The position numbers were made by a program, and so were the translations under genes. The notes beneath the pieces were generated by a model, which was given only the letters and a program-made list of their open reading frames with translations, was not told where the DNA came from and ran no database searches. A DNA stretch of 64,000 bases from a bacterium (GTDB taxonomy: Bacteria > Planctomycetota > JAFGQW01), in NCBI GenBank assembly GCA_030426805.1, contig JAUHXU010000001.1, positions 604,501 through 668,500 of the forward strand, given 5' to 3'. Shown piece after piece: positions 54,152-63,082 of the stretch (position 1 is the stretch's first letter; each line of letters starts with the position of its first letter).

Positions 54152-54185
54152 GCTCTCGGTGACGACACTCTCGATCGGAGACCGC

Positions 54186-55712
54186 ATGAAACTGCCCAGC
54201 GTGCTCGAAGCTCTCGGCCTCACGAACGACAACCCCGGCGTCTACGCGGGCCGGTTCGCGAATCGGTCTCGGGCCGATGCGATCGAATCGCGGTCACCGA
54301 CCGACGGCACCGTGCTCGGCACGGTGCGTCGCGCGACCGTGAACGACTACGAGAAAGCCCGCTCGGTCGCGTGGGACGCGTTCCCCGCGTGGCGCGACCT
54401 GCCCGCACCGAAACGCGGCCTGCTCGTGCGCGACATCGGCGAGGTGCTGCGGGAGAAATGCGAACCGCTCGGCCATCTCGTCTCCCACGAGATGGGCAAG
54501 ATCCTCGCGGAGGGCATCGGCGAAGTGCAGGAGATGATCGACATCGCCGACTTCGCGGTGGGGCTGAGCCGCCAGCTCTACGGAGTGACGATGCACTCCG
54601 AGCGGCCGGGCCACCGGATGTACGAACAGTGGCATCCGCTCGGTTGCATCGGGATCATCTCGGCGTTCAACTTCCCGGTCGCGGTCTGGTCGTGGAACGC
54701 GCTGGTCGCCGCTGTCTGCGGCGACACGATGGTGTGGAAGCCGAGCCCGAAGACGCCGTTGACGGCGGTCGCGGTGCACAAGCTGATCGAGCCGGTGCTC
54801 AAAGACCACGGGCACCCCGGCATCATGAACCTCGTCGTCGGCGATGCGGACGTCGGGCAGGCGATGGCCGACGACCCCGGCATGCCGCTCGTCAGCTTCA
54901 CCGGATCGTCCGCGATCGGCAAGCAGGTCGCGTCGCGGGTGGGTGCACGCCTCGGCCGCTCGCTGCTCGAACTCGGCGGCAACAACGCGATCATCGTCAT
55001 GGACGATGCCGACCTCGAACTCGCGATCCCCGCGGTCGTGTTCGGCGCGGTCGGCACCGCCGGTCAACGCTGCACGTCGACCCGACGCCTGCTCGTCCAC
55101 CGCGACATCGTCGACACAGTCGTCCGTCGTCTGAAGAAGGCCTACGCCCAGGTGCGCATCGGCGATCCGCTCTCGAAGAACACGCTGATGGGCCCGCTCA
55201 TCGACGCCGACGCCGTCGAGCGGTTCGAAAGCGCGCTCGCGCGGATCAAGCGGGAAGGCGGCCGTGTCGTCTGCGGCGGCAAGGCGCTGACGACCGGCAA
55301 GCACCGCCGCGGCCACTTCGTCGAACCGACGATCGTCCGCGCCGACTTCGACCTCCCCGCGATGCAGGAGGAGGTCTTCGCGCCGATCCTCTACGTCGTC
55401 GCGGTCGACTCGCTCGACGAAGCGATCGCGATCCACAACGAAGTGCCGCAGGGTCTGTCGAGTGCGATCTTCACGGAGCGCTTCAAGACCGCCGAGCGGT
55501 TCCTCTCGCACGCGGGCAGCGACTGCGGAATCGCGAACGTCAACATCGGCACGTCCGGTGCCGAGATCGGCGGCGCGTTCGGCGGGGAGAAGGAGACCGG
55601 CGGCGGCCGTGAGGCCGGGTCGGACTCGTGGCGCGCCTACATGCGCCGACAGACGAACACGCTCAACTGGTCCGACGATCTGCCGCTCGCCCAGGGCATT
55701 CGCTTCGGATAG
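54186..55712 (+). CDS. ALDH7-family aldehyde dehydrogenase (aminoadipate-semialdehyde type)
   Basis: A 508-residue NAD(P)-dependent aldehyde dehydrogenase of the ALDH7/antiquitin group, which oxidises alpha-aminoadipic semialdehyde in lysine breakdown and related semialdehydes. Visible: IGIISAFNFPVAVWSWN, VWKPSPKTPLTA (cofactor), FTGSSAIGKQV, LLELGGNNAII (catalytic Glu), GTAGQRCTSTRRL (catalytic Cys) and the group-specific end GGEKETGGGREAGSDSW, then RRQTNTLNWS and LAQGIRF, which close the substrate pocket in ALDH7. Length fits the family (~500-510). The ATG at 54186 follows CGGAG. No other lysine-catabolic gene is adjacent. Confidence 0.92.
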   Translation: MKLPSVLEALGLTNDNPGVYAGRFANRSRADAIESRSPTDGTVLGTVRRATVNDYEKARSVAWDAFPAWRDLPAPKRGLLVRDIGEVLREKCEPLGHLVSHEMGKILAEGIGEVQEMIDIADFAVGLSRQLYGVTMHSERPGHRMYEQWHPLGCIGIISAFNFPVAVWSWNALVAAVCGDTMVWKPSPKTPLTAVAVHKLIEPVLKDHGHPGIMNLVVGDADVGQAMADDPGMPLVSFTGSSAIGKQVASRVGARLGRSLLELGGNNAIIVMDDADLELAIPAVVFGAVGTAGQRCTSTRRLLVHRDIVDTVVRRLKKAYAQVRIGDPLSKNTLMGPLIDADAVERFESALARIKREGGRVVCGGKALTTGKHRRGHFVEPTIVRADFDLPAMQEEVFAPILYVVAVDSLDEAIAIHNEVPQGLSSAIFTERFKTAERFLSHAGSDCGIANVNIGTSGAEIGGAFGGEKETGGGREAGSDSWRAYMRRQTNTLNWSDDLPLAQGIRFG

Positions 55713-55725
55713 GAATGCGTCGGCG

Positions 55726-57462
55726 TCAGTCGCCGACGCGACGCCGGACCGTCCACGCGCCGTACGACACGGCCTCGCGGAAGTGCGTGCGGATGTGCGC
55801 GTCGAGGCGGTCGGCGCCGCGATACGCGCGGGCCTCGTAGCTCGGGTCGCCCTCGAGGTTCTCGCGCAAGATCACCCATCGGACGCGGTTGCGCTCGAGC
55901 TCGGCGATCATCTCGCGCTGGATCGCCGGCTCGGTCGTCATGCCGGGTTCGAGCATGTGTCGCCGCACGCCCGGACGTCGACCCGCGATCCAATAGGTGC
56001 GCGTCGGGCACATGAACACGTCCGCGTGATCCCGGAGGCCGACGTAGATCGGGTCGTCCGCGGCGGTGCGCTCATGCACGTAGCGGACCGCCGCGATCTC
56101 GTCGGCGTCGCGAAAGAGCCGCGCCGCGAGCGGGTTCGCGTCGGGCCCGGGCGCCATCAGCACCGCGGTGTCACCCCGCGACAGCAGTTCGGACGCGCCG
56201 CGACGGAGCGCGCTCAGCTCGTCGGTGACGAGGGCCGGTGCGCGCCGAACGAGCCAGCGCTGATCCCACGCGCCGACCGGTAGCGTCAGGAACGCGACGA
56301 GCGCGACCGCGAGTACGCGCTCGGCGCGTCGCAGCGCGAGCCCACGGTCGAACACGAACGGTCCGAGCAGCGCCACGAACGGCACCATCGCATGGTAGTG
56401 GAAGCGGTCGGCACGGCTCAGGAAGTAGTGGCCGAACAACGTGAATGCGAGCCAGACGACGAACTCGGGGCGCCCGAGTCGCGCACGTGTGCACTGCCAC
56501 GCGACGAGTGCCGCCGCCGCGACGATGAAGATTCTCGGGAGCGCGCTGGGGGACGTGATCCCGACGGCGAGGGTGCCGGCTCCGATGAGCAACGCCAGTC
56601 CGGCGGCGACGAGCCGCGCCACACCGCTTCGCCGCAGCGCGATCCAGACGAACGGAGCCGCGATCGCCGCGGCCGCCGCGAGTCCCGCGGGGTCGAGCGC
56701 GAGGGCGAGGATCCGGTGCTGCTCGAGGTGCTCGCCCGGAAACGCGATCATGTCGTCCCACAACAGCGCCAATGCGTCGCGGTAGCGAAACGCATAGACA
56801 CCGAGGACGATCACGACCGGGACGGCGAACGCGCAGCAGCGACGGAACCAGCCCGCGCGGTGTTCGGCGTGGAGGACGTCGAGCACGAGCGTCACGCCGA
56901 CCGCGAGGCCCACGTAGCCGCCGAAGTTGAGCTTCGTCAGCGCCCCGATGCCGACGACGACGCCCGCTGCGGCGAGCCAGGTCGCCGGCCGCCGCGTCCC
57001 GCGCTCGAGTCCGACGAGGGCGAGCAAGAGGCCCGCGAACGAGAACGCGAGGCCGTTGAACGAGTAGTTCGTGAACGAGGCGCCGATCGCGACGGCCGCG
57101 AACAGTGTCCACCCCGTCGCCGCCCCCGTCGACAGGCGCCGGGCTCGGCGCAGGTAGAGGAACCACGCGGCGAGCAGGAGCACGTAGATCGCCGCCTGCA
57201 CGAGCCGCTCGGCGACGACCGACGGTCCGAGCGCGCCGAACGCGGCGGCGTTCAGCCGGTAGTTGAGCGCCGGGTACATCGTCCAGAAGTCGACGTGCGG
57301 CCGCAGCCCTCGCTGGATCAGCATCGCGTCGACGAGGTTGACCGGCTCGTCGAGCAGCGCGAGTTGCATCGTCAGAAACTGAACGACGTGAAGCCCGACG
57401 TAGGCGATCAGCAGGAGAGCGAAGAGCCACGGGAGGGCTCGTCGTCGGGTGACTCGGTCCAA
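55726..57462 (-). CDS. GT-C fold glycosyltransferase-like membrane protein
   Basis: A 578-residue polytopic membrane protein (about eleven hydrophobic segments in residues ~10-430) with a soluble C-terminal domain (~440-578). The first external loop has LLDEPVNLVDAMLIQRGLRP and VDFWTMYPALNYRLNAAAFG, the acidic/aromatic arrangement of GT39/ArnT-like transferases. The C-terminal part ends with RNRVRWVILRENLEGDPSYE, common in these planctomycete proteins. Donor and acceptor are unknown. There is no ATG or GTG at the right place; TTG at 57462 with GTGGAG six bases upstream is the best start (GTG at 57474 is an alternative). Confidence 0.74.
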   Translation of the reverse strand: MDRVTRRRALPWLFALLLIAYVGLHVVQFLTMQLALLDEPVNLVDAMLIQRGLRPHVDFWTMYPALNYRLNAAAFGALGPSVVAERLVQAAIYVLLLAAWFLYLRRARRLSTGAATGWTLFAAVAIGASFTNYSFNGLAFSFAGLLLALVGLERGTRRPATWLAAAGVVVGIGALTKLNFGGYVGLAVGVTLVLDVLHAEHRAGWFRRCCAFAVPVVIVLGVYAFRYRDALALLWDDMIAFPGEHLEQHRILALALDPAGLAAAAAIAAPFVWIALRRSGVARLVAAGLALLIGAGTLAVGITSPSALPRIFIVAAAALVAWQCTRARLGRPEFVVWLAFTLFGHYFLSRADRFHYHAMVPFVALLGPFVFDRGLALRRAERVLAVALVAFLTLPVGAWDQRWLVRRAPALVTDELSALRRGASELLSRGDTAVLMAPGPDANPLAARLFRDADEIAAVRYVHERTAADDPIYVGLRDHADVFMCPTRTYWIAGRRPGVRRHMLEPGMTTEPAIQREMIAELERNRVRWVILRENLEGDPSYEARAYRGADRLDAHIRTHFREAVSYGAWTVRRRVGD

Positions 57463-57522
57463 GGCGTTCTCCACCGGATGGATGCCGCGATCGGCGGCCC
57501 GAGTATACGCCGCGCGCTCCCC

Positions 57523-57555
57523 AAAGCAAAACGGCCGGCGCTGGGCGCCGGCCGT
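57523..57555 (-). terminator. Rho-independent terminator after the subtilisin-like protease
   Basis: A perfect 11-bp stem, ACGGCCGGCGC (57531-57541) with GCGCCGGCCGT (57545-57555) and loop TGG. On the minus strand it is followed by TTTGCTTT (complement of 57523-57530), 26 bp beyond the protease stop. It also separates the protease unit from the next minus-strand gene. Confidence 0.85.
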
Positions 57556-57580
57556 CTCGCATCGTTGTATCGTCCGCGGT

Positions 57581-60043
57581 CTACTGGACCTTGACGCGCG
57601 ACACGTTCGAGAAACCCGAGACCACGCCACCGACGGAGAACATCGCGAGGCCGTCGACCTCGATGCCCGTCAGCGCGTTCGCCACGGCCGGCGCGAACGC
57701 GTAGACCGTGTTCGGGAAGCTCGCACCCGCGTGGTTCGGGAAGTGGAACGGGCTGCCCGCGGCCGCCGGCATCGAGAAACCGAGCGCGGTGATCGTGTCC
57801 GGGCGCAGACCCATCGCCTCGCCGAAGCCGGCCTGGCGCGACGTGTCGAGCGAGAACAGCACCCACCCCTCGGTGTAGCCGGCCGGAAGGCTCGTCAACT
57901 GCACGCGGAGATCGCCGGCGTTGTTGCTGATCAGGCTCAGCTTCGCACCGGAATCGTCCCGCCCCGCACCCAGGCCGCTCGCGACGAGCGCGAAGTCCGC
58001 GTCGACGCCGGCCGTCTCGGTGTGGCCGTCCTGCGCGATCGACGTCGCGGTGACCTCGATTGCCCAGATGCCGCTCGTCGGGTTCTGCACGAACACGTTC
58101 TCGAGCGTGTCGATCGTGTTCGCACTGCCGCCGGACGTGCTGTAGTTACCCGTCAGCAGGCCGTTGTTGCCCCAGTAGACGGTGTTGTCCGGTGCCGTGA
58201 CCTTCAGCGTGAGGTCGTTGATGCGGTGGACCGACGAGTTCGCCGCACCGGCGGGATCGGCGTAGTTCATCGACACCTTCAACTCGGGCGTGCCCGACTT
58301 GACCCACACGAGGTAGGTCTTCGTCGCACCCTGCGTCAGAACGTCGAGTTCGTCGAGCACGAGCGACTGCTTGCGCTTGTCCCACGCGTCCTGGACGCTC
58401 GGCATGCCGTAGCCCTGGTGAACGCGCGTCATGTCGTGGCCGGTGCCCGAGAACGAGTACTGGCGCGCGAAGTTGACGAGGATGCACTTCGTCGTCGTCA
58501 TGTGCGGCCGGTTCGTGAACCGGGCGGCATTGCCCGTCGTCGCGAACTGGTGGCCGAACGCCCCGTCGGTGTACATCTCGAGGAGAAGCCCCACGTGGCC
58601 GGCCGTCGTCGGCGTCGCGCCGGACGTGCCGCCGAACGACGTCGTGTAGTTCGTCCCGTTGGAACCGGTCGAGCGGATGTTGTCGTAGTAGGCCGAGATG
58701 TCCGGCTTGATGCGGCCGTCGGATGCCGGGCCGATGCTTCCGGAGTTCGACCACGTGTCATCGCCCGTGGCCGCCGTGTTCTGGTGACGGAAACCGCCGA
58801 CCGAGATCATGTTCTTCGCCCACGCCTGCGGACGCGACGGCGGTGCGCCGGCGTTGCTCTGGCTCTGGGTGTGTGCGATGTCGTACTTGAACAGGATGTC
58901 GTCCATCTGCGACGAGACCGACGTGTAGAGCGTCGTGCGCCCACCGCCCCACGATGCCGTCATGAACATCGCGCGATAGATGTCGTTCGGGTCGACGGCC
59001 TGCGCGGTCATCGAATCGCGGTTGGACCCGATCGCACCACTCGACGCCGCGATGCACTGCGCATCCGGAACGAGGCCGCGATAGATCGCGCTCACGCCGC
59101 GGGCGAAGATGATGCCGTTGACGCTGTTGCCGTGGCTGTCACGGAGCGTCGTCGTGTGACGGATCGGCGCGCTGCGATACGGCGTCGCGGCGAACTCGGT
59201 GTGGGCGTCGAAGATGCCCTCGGTGTTGTAGCCGCGGATCCCCTTGCCCGTGTAGCCGTTCGGCGACTGCGGCTCGAGGTAGTTCGCACCACCCTGGATC
59301 CGTGCGATGTCGACGTCCTTCTCGATCGGCGTCCAGCGATCGATCCACAGCACGTCGTTCCACTCCATCACCGAGCGCATCTGGGCGTCGGTCATGCCGA
59401 CGTCGACGAGAATGCTGCCGCGGTGCTCGTTGACGACGTGCACACCGGCCTCGCGCAGGCGCGCGACGAAGGCCGCATGCCCCTGCGCGCTCCAGTCGAC
59501 CGGCATCACGTTGTAGCGACGCGTCGGGAAGCCGTTGCTCGTGACGAGTTCGTCGATCAGTTCCTCTTCGAGGCGGTAGGCGGTGTGGAACTCACCGACC
59601 CAGCGCACGAACGGCAGCGACGCGACGTGGCTCGTCACCGCGCGAGGCATCCGCACGACGGCGCACTGCCACGGGATGAAGCGATACACCGCGACACCGG
59701 CGTCCTCGAGGATCGCGCGATACTCGTCGGTGATCGTCGTCATGAACTGCACGAGGAACAGCTCGTTCGCCGCCGACGCACGCAGCGAAGCGGGAACGGT
59801 CGGCACCGACTCGAGCGGATCGAACGTGCCGTAGCGCAGCATCACCCGGTAGTCGGGCTTCGCGAGACGCGTCCAACGATTGCCACCGTCGCGACTGATG
59901 CGCGCGATGCCTTCCCCTACCTGCACGGTGGCGCCGGCCACCTCGAACTCGCGCGACTCGGCGCGGTCGGCATCCTGTGCCGTACCGCCCGCCGCGAACG
60001 CGAGCACGCATCCCAGCCCCATGGCGAGATATCGCCTACGCAT
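57581..60043 (-). CDS. exported subtilisin-like (S8) serine protease with recurrent C-terminal module
   Basis: An 820-residue exported protease. The signal peptide ends GGTAQ (residue ~23), followed by an inhibitor-like propeptide (~24-240). In the S8 domain (~255-600) the catalytic His is in RDSHGNSVNGI (His304) and the Ser in FGGTSGATPTTAGH (Ser474), with the oxyanion Asn near 397. The strand that normally holds the catalytic Asp reads GIRGYNTEGIFDAHTEF: the aligned residue is Glu275, so the triad may be Glu/His/Ser. A P-domain-like beta-sandwich follows (~600-700; NPTSGIWAIEVTATSI), then the shared C-terminal module (GLRPDTITALGFSMP). The ATG at 60043 has AGGAG seven bases upstream. Confidence 0.8.
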   Translation of the reverse strand: MRRRYLAMGLGCVLAFAAGGTAQDADRAESREFEVAGATVQVGEGIARISRDGGNRWTRLAKPDYRVMLRYGTFDPLESVPTVPASLRASAANELFLVQFMTTITDEYRAILEDAGVAVYRFIPWQCAVVRMPRAVTSHVASLPFVRWVGEFHTAYRLEEELIDELVTSNGFPTRRYNVMPVDWSAQGHAAFVARLREAGVHVVNEHRGSILVDVGMTDAQMRSVMEWNDVLWIDRWTPIEKDVDIARIQGGANYLEPQSPNGYTGKGIRGYNTEGIFDAHTEFAATPYRSAPIRHTTTLRDSHGNSVNGIIFARGVSAIYRGLVPDAQCIAASSGAIGSNRDSMTAQAVDPNDIYRAMFMTASWGGGRTTLYTSVSSQMDDILFKYDIAHTQSQSNAGAPPSRPQAWAKNMISVGGFRHQNTAATGDDTWSNSGSIGPASDGRIKPDISAYYDNIRSTGSNGTNYTTSFGGTSGATPTTAGHVGLLLEMYTDGAFGHQFATTGNAARFTNRPHMTTTKCILVNFARQYSFSGTGHDMTRVHQGYGMPSVQDAWDKRKQSLVLDELDVLTQGATKTYLVWVKSGTPELKVSMNYADPAGAANSSVHRINDLTLKVTAPDNTVYWGNNGLLTGNYSTSGGSANTIDTLENVFVQNPTSGIWAIEVTATSIAQDGHTETAGVDADFALVASGLGAGRDDSGAKLSLISNNAGDLRVQLTSLPAGYTEGWVLFSLDTSRQAGFGEAMGLRPDTITALGFSMPAAAGSPFHFPNHAGASFPNTVYAFAPAVANALTGIEVDGLAMFSVGGVVSGFSNVSRVKVQ

Positions 60044-60118
60044 ACGGAGTCTCCTACCTGGAAAGCGGACCTGGTGCTTCGAGCAAGGCCCTCTCAAGAA
60101 CTTCTGCCCTAAAAGCCT

Positions 60119-60148
60119 ACCCTACCGATTCTTCGGGGCGAGGGTCAA
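60119..60148 (-). promoter_or_regulatory. sigma-70-type promoter of the subtilisin-like protease gene
   Basis: On the minus strand: TTGACC (complement of 60143-60148), an 18-bp spacer, and TAGGGT (complement of 60119-60124). The predicted leader to the ATG at 60043 is about 70 bases. This is among the best promoter matches in the window. Confidence 0.6.
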
Positions 60149-60338
60149 GTCGAGATCATCGGACCGATTCATCCACGAATCGTCTGCGCATCGAGAATCG
60201 TCTCGAATCGGATCGGCGCCGCGCGCATTCAGCGCACAATGTGCGAAGGCGTGTGCGAACGAACGTGCTCGCGACCATCTCGCTTCGAGCACGAACCACC
60301 AGCCCGATCCTGGACAGGTGTACGGACATTCATCGCGC

Positions 60339-60553
60339 CCCCCTCACGGGGGCGCGCGCGTCAGCGAACCGCGCACGGGTGAACGACGTGCTCGCGCCGA
60401 CTCGCTCGGGCAGCGACCACCACCCGCCGCAGCTGGCTATGACCACCGGCGCGACCCGGAGCGTGGCAACGCCAGCCGTTGCGCGCCACCCGCGACGACG
60501 CCGAAGCCTCACACGACCCGTGGAGCGAACGGCTCGCCTGGCGCAACGCCAGG
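60339..60553. repeat. tandem repeat, copy 1 (215 bp)
   Basis: First of two adjacent copies, about 90% identical by eye. It contains two conserved hairpins: GTGG..CAACG-CCAGC-CGTTG..CCAC near 60463-60489, and GCCTGGCG-CAA-CGCCAGGC at 60536-60554 (perfect 8-bp stem). No open frame is kept between the copies because copy 2 has one extra base. Confidence 0.85.
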
Positions 60554-60769
60554 CCCCCTCACGCGGACGCGAGCGTCAACGAACCGCGCACGGGTGAACG
60601 AACGTGCTCGCGCCGACTCGCTCGGGCAGCGACCACCACCCGCCGCAGCAGGCTCTGGCCACCTGCGCGATCCGGAGCGTGGCAACGCCAGCCGTTGCTC
60701 GCCACCCGCGACGACGCCGGAGCCTCACACGATCCGTGGAGCGAACGGCTCGCCTGGCGCAACGCCAGG
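60554..60769. repeat. tandem repeat, copy 2 (216 bp)
   Basis: Second copy, offset 215 bp at its left end and 216 bp at its right end. The hairpins of copy 1 recur (around 60679-60705 and at 60752-60770) with most substitutions outside the stems. Confidence 0.85.
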
Positions 60770-60889
60770 CCCCCTAAGGGGGCGGATCGCGAAGCGATCC
60801 CGGGGGTGAAGACAACACGCGGCAGTAAACGCGTCCGACACACCCGCGCATCTGGACGTCATCAGCCCGACGCACGGCAACCCCGCGCA

Positions 60890-62989
60890 TCACTTCTTCT
60901 CTTCAAACGCCCGATTCCGCACCATCTTCTTCATGTCATACGGCGCCTTGCCCCCGCCCAACCAGCGGTGAAACCAATCCAGGTGCGCGTTGTAGTACAG
61001 CGGCATCGACTTCACGAAGCTCGGCCAGTGGCCGTCGTTCTTGAAGACGATCAACCGCGACGGCACCTTCATCTTCTGCAGGTCGGTGAAGAGCTGGATG
61101 CTCTGGGTGTAGGACACGCGGTAGTCGCGCTCACCGGCGATCACGAGGCACGGCGTCGAGAAGTTCTTCACGTAGTTGGAGGGCGAGAACCGCGTGTAGG
61201 ACTCCGGCTCCTCCCACGGGATGCCGAGGTCCCACTCGACGAACCACAACTCCTCGGTCGTCGAGTACATCGACCGCAAGTCGTAGACGCCCATCATCGA
61301 CGCGAGGCACTTGAAGCGCTTCGTGTGCCCCTCGAACCAGTTCATCATGTAGCCGCCGTACGACCAGCCCATCGCGCCCATGCGATCGGCGTCGACGTAG
61401 GGCAGCTTCTCGAGGGCATCCGTGACCTTCATCAGGTCTTCGAACACCGCACCGCCCCAATCACGCGAGATCGCTGCGGTGAGCTTCTGCCCGTAGCCGG
61501 TGGATCCGGTCGGGTTCGGGAACGCGACGATGTAGCCGGCGCCAGGGTAGACCTGCCAGTCCCCGCGGAACGAATCGGCCCACATCCCCTGCGGTCCGCC
61601 GTGCACGTTCAGAATCAGCGGGTATTTCTTCGACGGGTCGAACCCGTGCGGCTTGACGACGAAGCAGTGGACCTTCTTGCCGCCGGCACCTTCGAACCAC
61701 ATCTCCTCCGCCGGCCGGATGTCCACCTCCTGTTCGAGCTTCCGGTTGAGCGTCGTGAGACGAACGAGCTGCGTCGGATCGCCGCCGAAGTCCTTCCGCC
61801 ACAGCTCCGGCGGTGCGCCGATCGACTTGCGCATCACGACGGCGCTCTTGCCGTCCGGCGTCAGCGAGTAGCCGCCGATCGTGTTCGCGCGCGCGACCTC
61901 CTCGATCGCACCGCCGGCGGCCGGCACCCGGAACAGCGGAATGCGCCCGGTATGGTCGGCCGTGAAGTAGATCGTCGCCCCGTCGGCCGACCACTGCGGG
62001 TCGTGCGCCCAGTAGTCGAACGCATCGGTCAGCGAGCGGCTCTCTCCGGTGCCGCGGTCCAGCACACAGAGCCGGAACCGGTCGGCCTCGTAGCGCGGCG
62101 TGAGTTGCCGCACATACGCGATCGACTTCCCGTCGGGCGAGTAGATCGGATCGCCGTCGAAGGCGTCGTTGCCGTCCGTCAGGTTCTTCGGCGCCCCCCC
62201 GTCGATCGACACGACGAACAAGTCGCCGTTGGTCGACGACCACGGGTCGGGATCGTGGTTGGAGACGAAGCAGACCTCCTTGCCGTCGGGCGACACCGCG
62301 AAGCCGCGTCCGCCGAGGGAGAACCGAGGCGAGTCGTGCTCGCCGGGCGTGAGGTCGCGCACCGCGCCGGTCGCGACGTCCGCGACGAACAGGTGGTTGC
62401 GCTTGCCGTCGAGGTAGAACGCCCAGTGCCGGTAGAGCAGCCGGTCGGCCATGTGCGCCTGGACCGGCCCCTCGGCCATCGCCTTCGTCAGCTTCTCGTG
62501 CGCCTTGCCGTCGGCCCCGTGTTCCGGGAAGACGTAGGCGCTGAACACGATCCGATCGTTGCCCGCCCACTCGGGCGCGGTCACGCCGGGTGCGAAGTCG
62601 GTCACCTTGCGCGCCTCGCCGCCGCCCACCATATCCAGCACCCACGCCTGGGCGCTCCCGGCGCGCGACGACGTGAACAGCAGGCGCCGCCCGTCCGGCG
62701 ACCAACGCGGGTGACCGCAGCTCTTCGCTCCACCGGTGAGCTTGCGCGCGCCGCGCCCGTCCACCCCGACGATCCAGACGTCGCCGCGGCTCTTGCCCTT
62801 CGGCAGGTCGTAGTCGGTCACGACGAACGCGACCCGCGCGCCGTCGGGCGAGACCTGAGGGTCGCTGACGTAGTGGAATCGGTAGAGATCGGCGATGGTG
62901 AACGGTTTCTTCGCGTCGGCAGGCTGCGCCGCGATCGCGCCGCTGACACTCAGCAGCACGGCGAGGGACCACGACAGATTCACGCGCAT
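60890..62989 (-). CDS. exported S9-family prolyl-oligopeptidase-like peptidase
   Basis: A 699-residue exported serine peptidase of the S9 (acylaminoacyl-peptidase/DPP-IV-like) family. The signal peptide ends GAIAAQ (residue ~22); a propeller spans ~30-430 (blades SPDGARVAFVV, SPDGRRLLFTS, SPDGKEVCFVS, SPDGKSIAYVR, TPDGKSAVVM); the alpha/beta-hydrolase domain spans ~440-690. Triad: Ser in GAMGWSYGGYMMNW (~547), Asp in IAGERDYRVSY (~631), His in KNDGHWPSF (~667). The oxyanion strand is ILNVHGGPQGMW. Family members trim peptides in the periplasm. The ATG at 62989 is used. Same strand as the S8 protease but separated from it by the repeat region. Confidence 0.92.
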   Translation of the reverse strand: MRVNLSWSLAVLLSVSGAIAAQPADAKKPFTIADLYRFHYVSDPQVSPDGARVAFVVTDYDLPKGKSRGDVWIVGVDGRGARKLTGGAKSCGHPRWSPDGRRLLFTSSRAGSAQAWVLDMVGGGEARKVTDFAPGVTAPEWAGNDRIVFSAYVFPEHGADGKAHEKLTKAMAEGPVQAHMADRLLYRHWAFYLDGKRNHLFVADVATGAVRDLTPGEHDSPRFSLGGRGFAVSPDGKEVCFVSNHDPDPWSSTNGDLFVVSIDGGAPKNLTDGNDAFDGDPIYSPDGKSIAYVRQLTPRYEADRFRLCVLDRGTGESRSLTDAFDYWAHDPQWSADGATIYFTADHTGRIPLFRVPAAGGAIEEVARANTIGGYSLTPDGKSAVVMRKSIGAPPELWRKDFGGDPTQLVRLTTLNRKLEQEVDIRPAEEMWFEGAGGKKVHCFVVKPHGFDPSKKYPLILNVHGGPQGMWADSFRGDWQVYPGAGYIVAFPNPTGSTGYGQKLTAAISRDWGGAVFEDLMKVTDALEKLPYVDADRMGAMGWSYGGYMMNWFEGHTKRFKCLASMMGVYDLRSMYSTTEELWFVEWDLGIPWEEPESYTRFSPSNYVKNFSTPCLVIAGERDYRVSYTQSIQLFTDLQKMKVPSRLIVFKNDGHWPSFVKSMPLYYNAHLDWFHRWLGGGKAPYDMKKMVRNRAFEEKK

Positions 62990-63082
62990 TCGTCAGGGCT
63001 CCATCCAGTCGTTGCGGTTCGATCGCAACAGGCTATGCCCGAACGAGCAGCCGGTCAACGGCGGATGGACTATACGAACGCC

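Larger units (their letters stand above)
60044..60889. other. 846-bp gene-free region with promoter, tandem repeat and hairpins
   Basis: No credible gene is present; frames shift between the repeat copies and coding-like patterns are absent. Contents from left to right: leader and promoter of the protease gene (to 60148), a diverged partial repeat near 60255-60310, a 9-bp-stem hairpin (60334-60356), two 215-216-bp tandem copies (60339-60769), then hairpins CCCCC-TAA-GGGGG (60770-60782) and GGATCGC-GAA-GCGATCC (60784-60800). The stretch up to the end of the S9 peptidase gene at 60890 shows nothing further. Confidence 0.7.

Noticed and set aside
60339..60769. Possible CRISPR array
   Set aside because: Only two adjacent copies of a 215-bp unit with no spacer structure and no cas genes.
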